From NCBI GenBank assembly GCA_965223165.1, contig CBDCVQ010000019.1, positions 434,001 to 498,000 of the forward strand: a stretch of DNA of 64,000 nt. The letters are read 5' to 3'. Origin of the DNA: JABDMH01 sp965223165 (GTDB lineage: Bacteria; Bacteroidota; Bacteroidia; Chitinophagales; Saprospiraceae). Below are positions 61,474-64,000 of this stretch, in pieces. The notes beneath the pieces are model-generated. The model was given only the letters and a program-made list of their open reading frames with translations. It was not told the origin of the DNA and ran no database searches. Both the position numbers and the translations under genes were made by a program. Each line of letters starts with the position of its first letter. The first letter of the stretch is position 1.

Positions 61474-62543
61474 AACCGTTAATTGTAACCCATGGGGATT
61501 CTGCCTCAACCGAAGTCAGCTCTTTGCCTGCGTCCGTCACGCTTTTCACCAGCAAGGGGGAAGATAACCGTTAATTGACCCTTAGTTCTAATAAACACGG
61601 GGGACTTTGCCACAACTTAAGTCAGCTCTTTGCCTGCGTCCGTCACGCTTTCCACCAGCACGGAGTAATAACCGTTAATTGACCCTTAGTTCTAATAAAC
61701 ACGGGGATTCTGCTACAACCGAAGTCAGCTCTTTGCCTGCGTCCCTCACGCTTTCCACTAGCACGGAGTAATAACCGTTAATTGACCCTTAGTGCTAATA
61801 ACCACGGGGACCCTGCCCTATGCGAAACCAACTTTTTGCCGATGACCCTCACCCTTCGACCAGCAGGGGTGGAATAACCGTTAATTGACCCTTAGTTCTA
61901 ATAAACACGGGGATTCTGCCTCAACCGAAGTCAGCTCTTTGCCTGCGTCCGTCACGCTTTTCACCAGCAAGGGGGAAAATAACCGTTAATTGACCCTTAG
62001 CTCTAATAAACACGGGGGACTTTGCCACAACTGAAGTCAGCTCTTTGCCTGCGTCCGTCACGCTTTCCACCAGCACGGAGTAATAACCTTAATTGACCCT
62101 TAGTTCTAATAAACACGGGGATTTTGCCCCAACCGAAGTCAGCTCTCGTCCTACGTCTCTCATGCTTTCCACCAGCAGGGGAGTAATACTGTCAATTGAC
62201 CCTTAGTTCTAGTAACCATGGGGATTTTGCCCCAACTGAAGTCAGCTTCTTTACCTATTTCCCTTGCACTTTCCACTAGCAGGGGGAAATAACCGTTAAT
62301 TGACCCTTAGTTCTAATAAACACGGGGATTTTGCTACAACCGAAGTCAGCTCTTTGCCTGCGTCCGTCACGCTTTCCACCAGCAGGGGGGAAATAACCGT
62401 TAATTGACTTTTAGTTCTAATAAACACGGGGATTCTGCCTCAACCGAAGTCAGCTCTCTGCCTGGGTCCTTCACGCTTTCCACCAGCAGGAGGGGAATAA
62501 CCGTTAATTGACCCTTAGTTCTAATAACCATGGGGATTTTGCT
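61474..62543 (-). repeat. tandem array C, 11 units, inverted orientation
   Basis: Cores read CCGTTAATTGACCCTTAG on the plus strand, the complement of CTAAGGGTCAATTAACGG. They start at 61476, 61568, 61672, 61775, 61878, 61983, 62087, 62190, 62293, 62397 and 62501. Spacing is 103-105 bp apart from the first (92 bp). Downstream of each core is 'TCTAATAAACACGGGGATT', matching the ATCCCCG end of the other arrays. The two units at 62087 and 62190 are degenerate. The array fills the space between the anti-sigma gene and the CHAT gene, both of which end toward it. Confidence 0.95.
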
Positions 62544-62784
62544 ACAAGTGAAATCAGCTCTCCTGGAGCTATCCGATGGAGCCAATGAAAAAAGTCTTTG
62601 GTCCGCATACTTCGTTGCAAAGCCTCGCCGTAGCCAAGGCTAGCCATCCACCCGCTATCGCGGTTCCCTCACTTCTCGCATTGTCATGCTCGACTCCACA
62701 AGATCGTTCGGTCATACCTCTTCTGCGAACAAAATCCTATTAGAATTATTCAACATATCTAATGCACAGTCTTACTCAGGCCTT
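62544..62784. other. intergenic stretch with no recognisable feature
   Basis: Between the end of array C and the stop of the CHAT gene. Small inverted repeats such as TAGCCAAGGCTA and CCGCTATCGCGG occur, but no gene, tRNA or terminator with a T-run is evident. Confidence 0.5.
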
Positions 62785-63999
62785 CTACAGCACCTGCCGG
62801 ATAGCCAATGCCACGAAAATCAACAGGACAAGCGCTAGCAGCAAGTACAAACCAAACCGGGCAAGGAAGCTACCCTGGATCGGATCACCGGCACCCATGA
62901 GCACAAACTGACTCCAGAAGTAAGGATGTGCAAAGTATTCGGTCACTTCCCTGGAGTAGAAGAGATAGTTTCGTTTGGCGTCTTGCAAGGCAACCTCCTG
63001 ACGCTGACCCGCCTTGATCTCTTGAAAGAAATGCTCCATAATGAGCCTGGACGACCAGTCATTGGCATTCCACAAGGTCATCAGGACGTTGTCCGCGCCC
63101 GCCTCAAAGAAGGACCGGGCCAAGTTTAGGATGCCTTCTCCCCGCACCACTTTGCCGACCCCGGTGTTGCAAGCGCTTAGCGCCACTAACCTCGCCTGCA
63201 AATCCAGGTTTTGCACCTCATAGAAATGTAAGGCATTGTCTGTGGTGGGATCCGGTGCATCCCCGCTCAGATCCGGGTTGGTAAATAGCAGCTTGGACAG
63301 GGCCGGCTCCAGATCATCGACCAGGGCATGCATGGAGAGGTGCAAGATGTCATGATCATGGCTGGTACGCCTAAAGGCTTGCTCGGTGGCATCGCTGGCG
63401 AGGAAATATCGCCCATCCCATACCGCATTGCTAGATCGTACCTCGTCCTGATTGTAGTTGAGTGGAGCTACACCGGAATGTGAGTCATAGGTGGGTGCCA
63501 TGCCCAAATAGGGCTCCAAAGAAGTCTTCGGACGGTCTCGCCGCACCTCGGTCAGCAGACGCAGGGCCGCCATGTATCGCACAGATCGATCGCCAAATAG
63601 GAATGGCAGATCGCGGTAGTAGTGGCCCCCGGTCAATAGGTCGGGCCGGTCCTCGATCAAAAGCTCAAAAGGCAGGTGAGAAAGTATGCCATCCGGCACA
63701 ATGAGCAATTTGGTGATGTCGGGACGAAGGAAGGGCTCTACGAGATGCTGATACAGCGTGTGGCTAGTTTCGCAGAAGGCTGTGAAATGACCGGCCCACT
63801 CATCGCTACCAAAATTCGGTGGTTTCTGCTGGAGGTGGTTCTGCCTAAACTCGGACACCAGCCGTCGGATATCATCGGCCAAGGGCAGGAGATGAAAACG
63901 GACATCCTCATGCGCAATGGCCAATACGCCCAGCATCTCCTCTCCCATAAAATATTCCAAGCACAATTCACCAGGCGGCAAGTGATCACGTTGAAACAA
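62785..63999 (-). CDS. CHAT-domain (caspase-like) protein, C-terminal part
   Basis: The visible 404 residues are the C-terminal part of a larger protein; the frame is open at the window edge. The CHAT domain has its putative catalytic dyad as His224 ('ILHLSMHALVDDL') and Cys277 ('LVALSACNTGVGKVVRGEG'), with 'LIVPDGILSHLPFELLI' ahead and 'ADNVLMTLWNANDWSSRLIM' after. A transmembrane helix near the end ('YLLLALVLLIFVALAI') anchors it. In Bacteroidota such proteins usually have TPR repeats in front, which would lie outside the window. Peptidase activity is predicted, not shown. Confidence 0.88.
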   Translation of the reverse strand: MFQRDHLPPGELCLEYFMGEEMLGVLAIAHEDVRFHLLPLADDIRRLVSEFRQNHLQQKPPNFGSDEWAGHFTAFCETSHTLYQHLVEPFLRPDITKLLIVPDGILSHLPFELLIEDRPDLLTGGHYYRDLPFLFGDRSVRYMAALRLLTEVRRDRPKTSLEPYLGMAPTYDSHSGVAPLNYNQDEVRSSNAVWDGRYFLASDATEQAFRRTSHDHDILHLSMHALVDDLEPALSKLLFTNPDLSGDAPDPTTDNALHFYEVQNLDLQARLVALSACNTGVGKVVRGEGILNLARSFFEAGADNVLMTLWNANDWSSRLIMEHFFQEIKAGQRQEVALQDAKRNYLFYSREVTEYFAHPYFWSQFVLMGAGDPIQGSFLARFGLYLLLALVLLIFVALAIRQVL

Positions 64000-64000
64000 T

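Noticed and set aside
62544..62784. tRNA or structured RNA gene
   Set aside because: Small inverted repeats are present, but no cloverleaf or T-loop motif could be built.

Overview
The window looks like a chromosomal segment of a Bacteroidota bacterium, probably of the Saprospiria type. It holds a T9SS-type C-terminal sorting domain, a CHAT-domain protein near a sigma/anti-sigma pair, many short lipoprotein signal peptides, and promoter boxes of the Bacteroidota form (TTG, about 19 bp, TAnnTTTG). Base composition is near 50% G+C by eye. No rRNA or tRNA gene was seen. All assignments come from reading the sequence; no database search was run.

Layout. 0-8 kb: a PQQ dehydrogenase cut by the window edge, a GNAT acetyltransferase, and kdgD and garD for galactarate breakdown separated by tandem array A; then a frameshifted outer-surface gene. 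8-14 kb: a DtxR/MntR-type regulator divergent from a di-heme oxidase - Rieske - porin operon, with a palindrome between the promoter boxes, followed by a CotH-like protein and a 2-oxoglutarate dioxygenase. 14-26.7 kb: a rearranged accessory region with parDE, a VOC protein, a duplicated parE-VOC segment, two copies of an IS1634-like element (one split by an IS66-like element), and a long array (B) of ~105-bp repeats.

26.7-45.5 kb is mostly catabolic: an AraC regulator and a three-gene hydroxyproline cluster, a Fic protein, a PL8 polysaccharide lyase with DUF1501 and DUF1549/1553 partners, a thioredoxin-like protein, a four-helix-bundle gene flanked by 14-bp minisatellites, and a RidA-DgoK-KDPGal aldolase-D-threonine-aldolase-like operon. 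45.5-58.2 kb: secreted or lipoprotein hydrolases (PhoD-like, sialidase-like, amidohydrolase, DUF1080), small NTF2/cupin/SRPBCC proteins, a gene with an internal amber codon, a DEAD-box helicase overlapping a nitrilase, and a T9SS cargo protein. 58.3-64 kb: an Ig-repeat lipoprotein, a sigma factor with a TPR anti-sigma-like partner, array C, and the C-terminal part of a CHAT protein.

Together the genes suggest a heterotroph using sugar acids (galactarate, galactonate), hydroxyproline and uronic-acid polysaccharides. The galactarate and hydroxyproline routes both lead to 2-oxoglutarate semialdehyde; its dehydrogenase is not in the window. The most unusual content is one family of ~104-105-bp repeats with a shared core, present about 66 times in three loci and two orientations, plus IS-driven rearrangement that used the TTAA inside that core.
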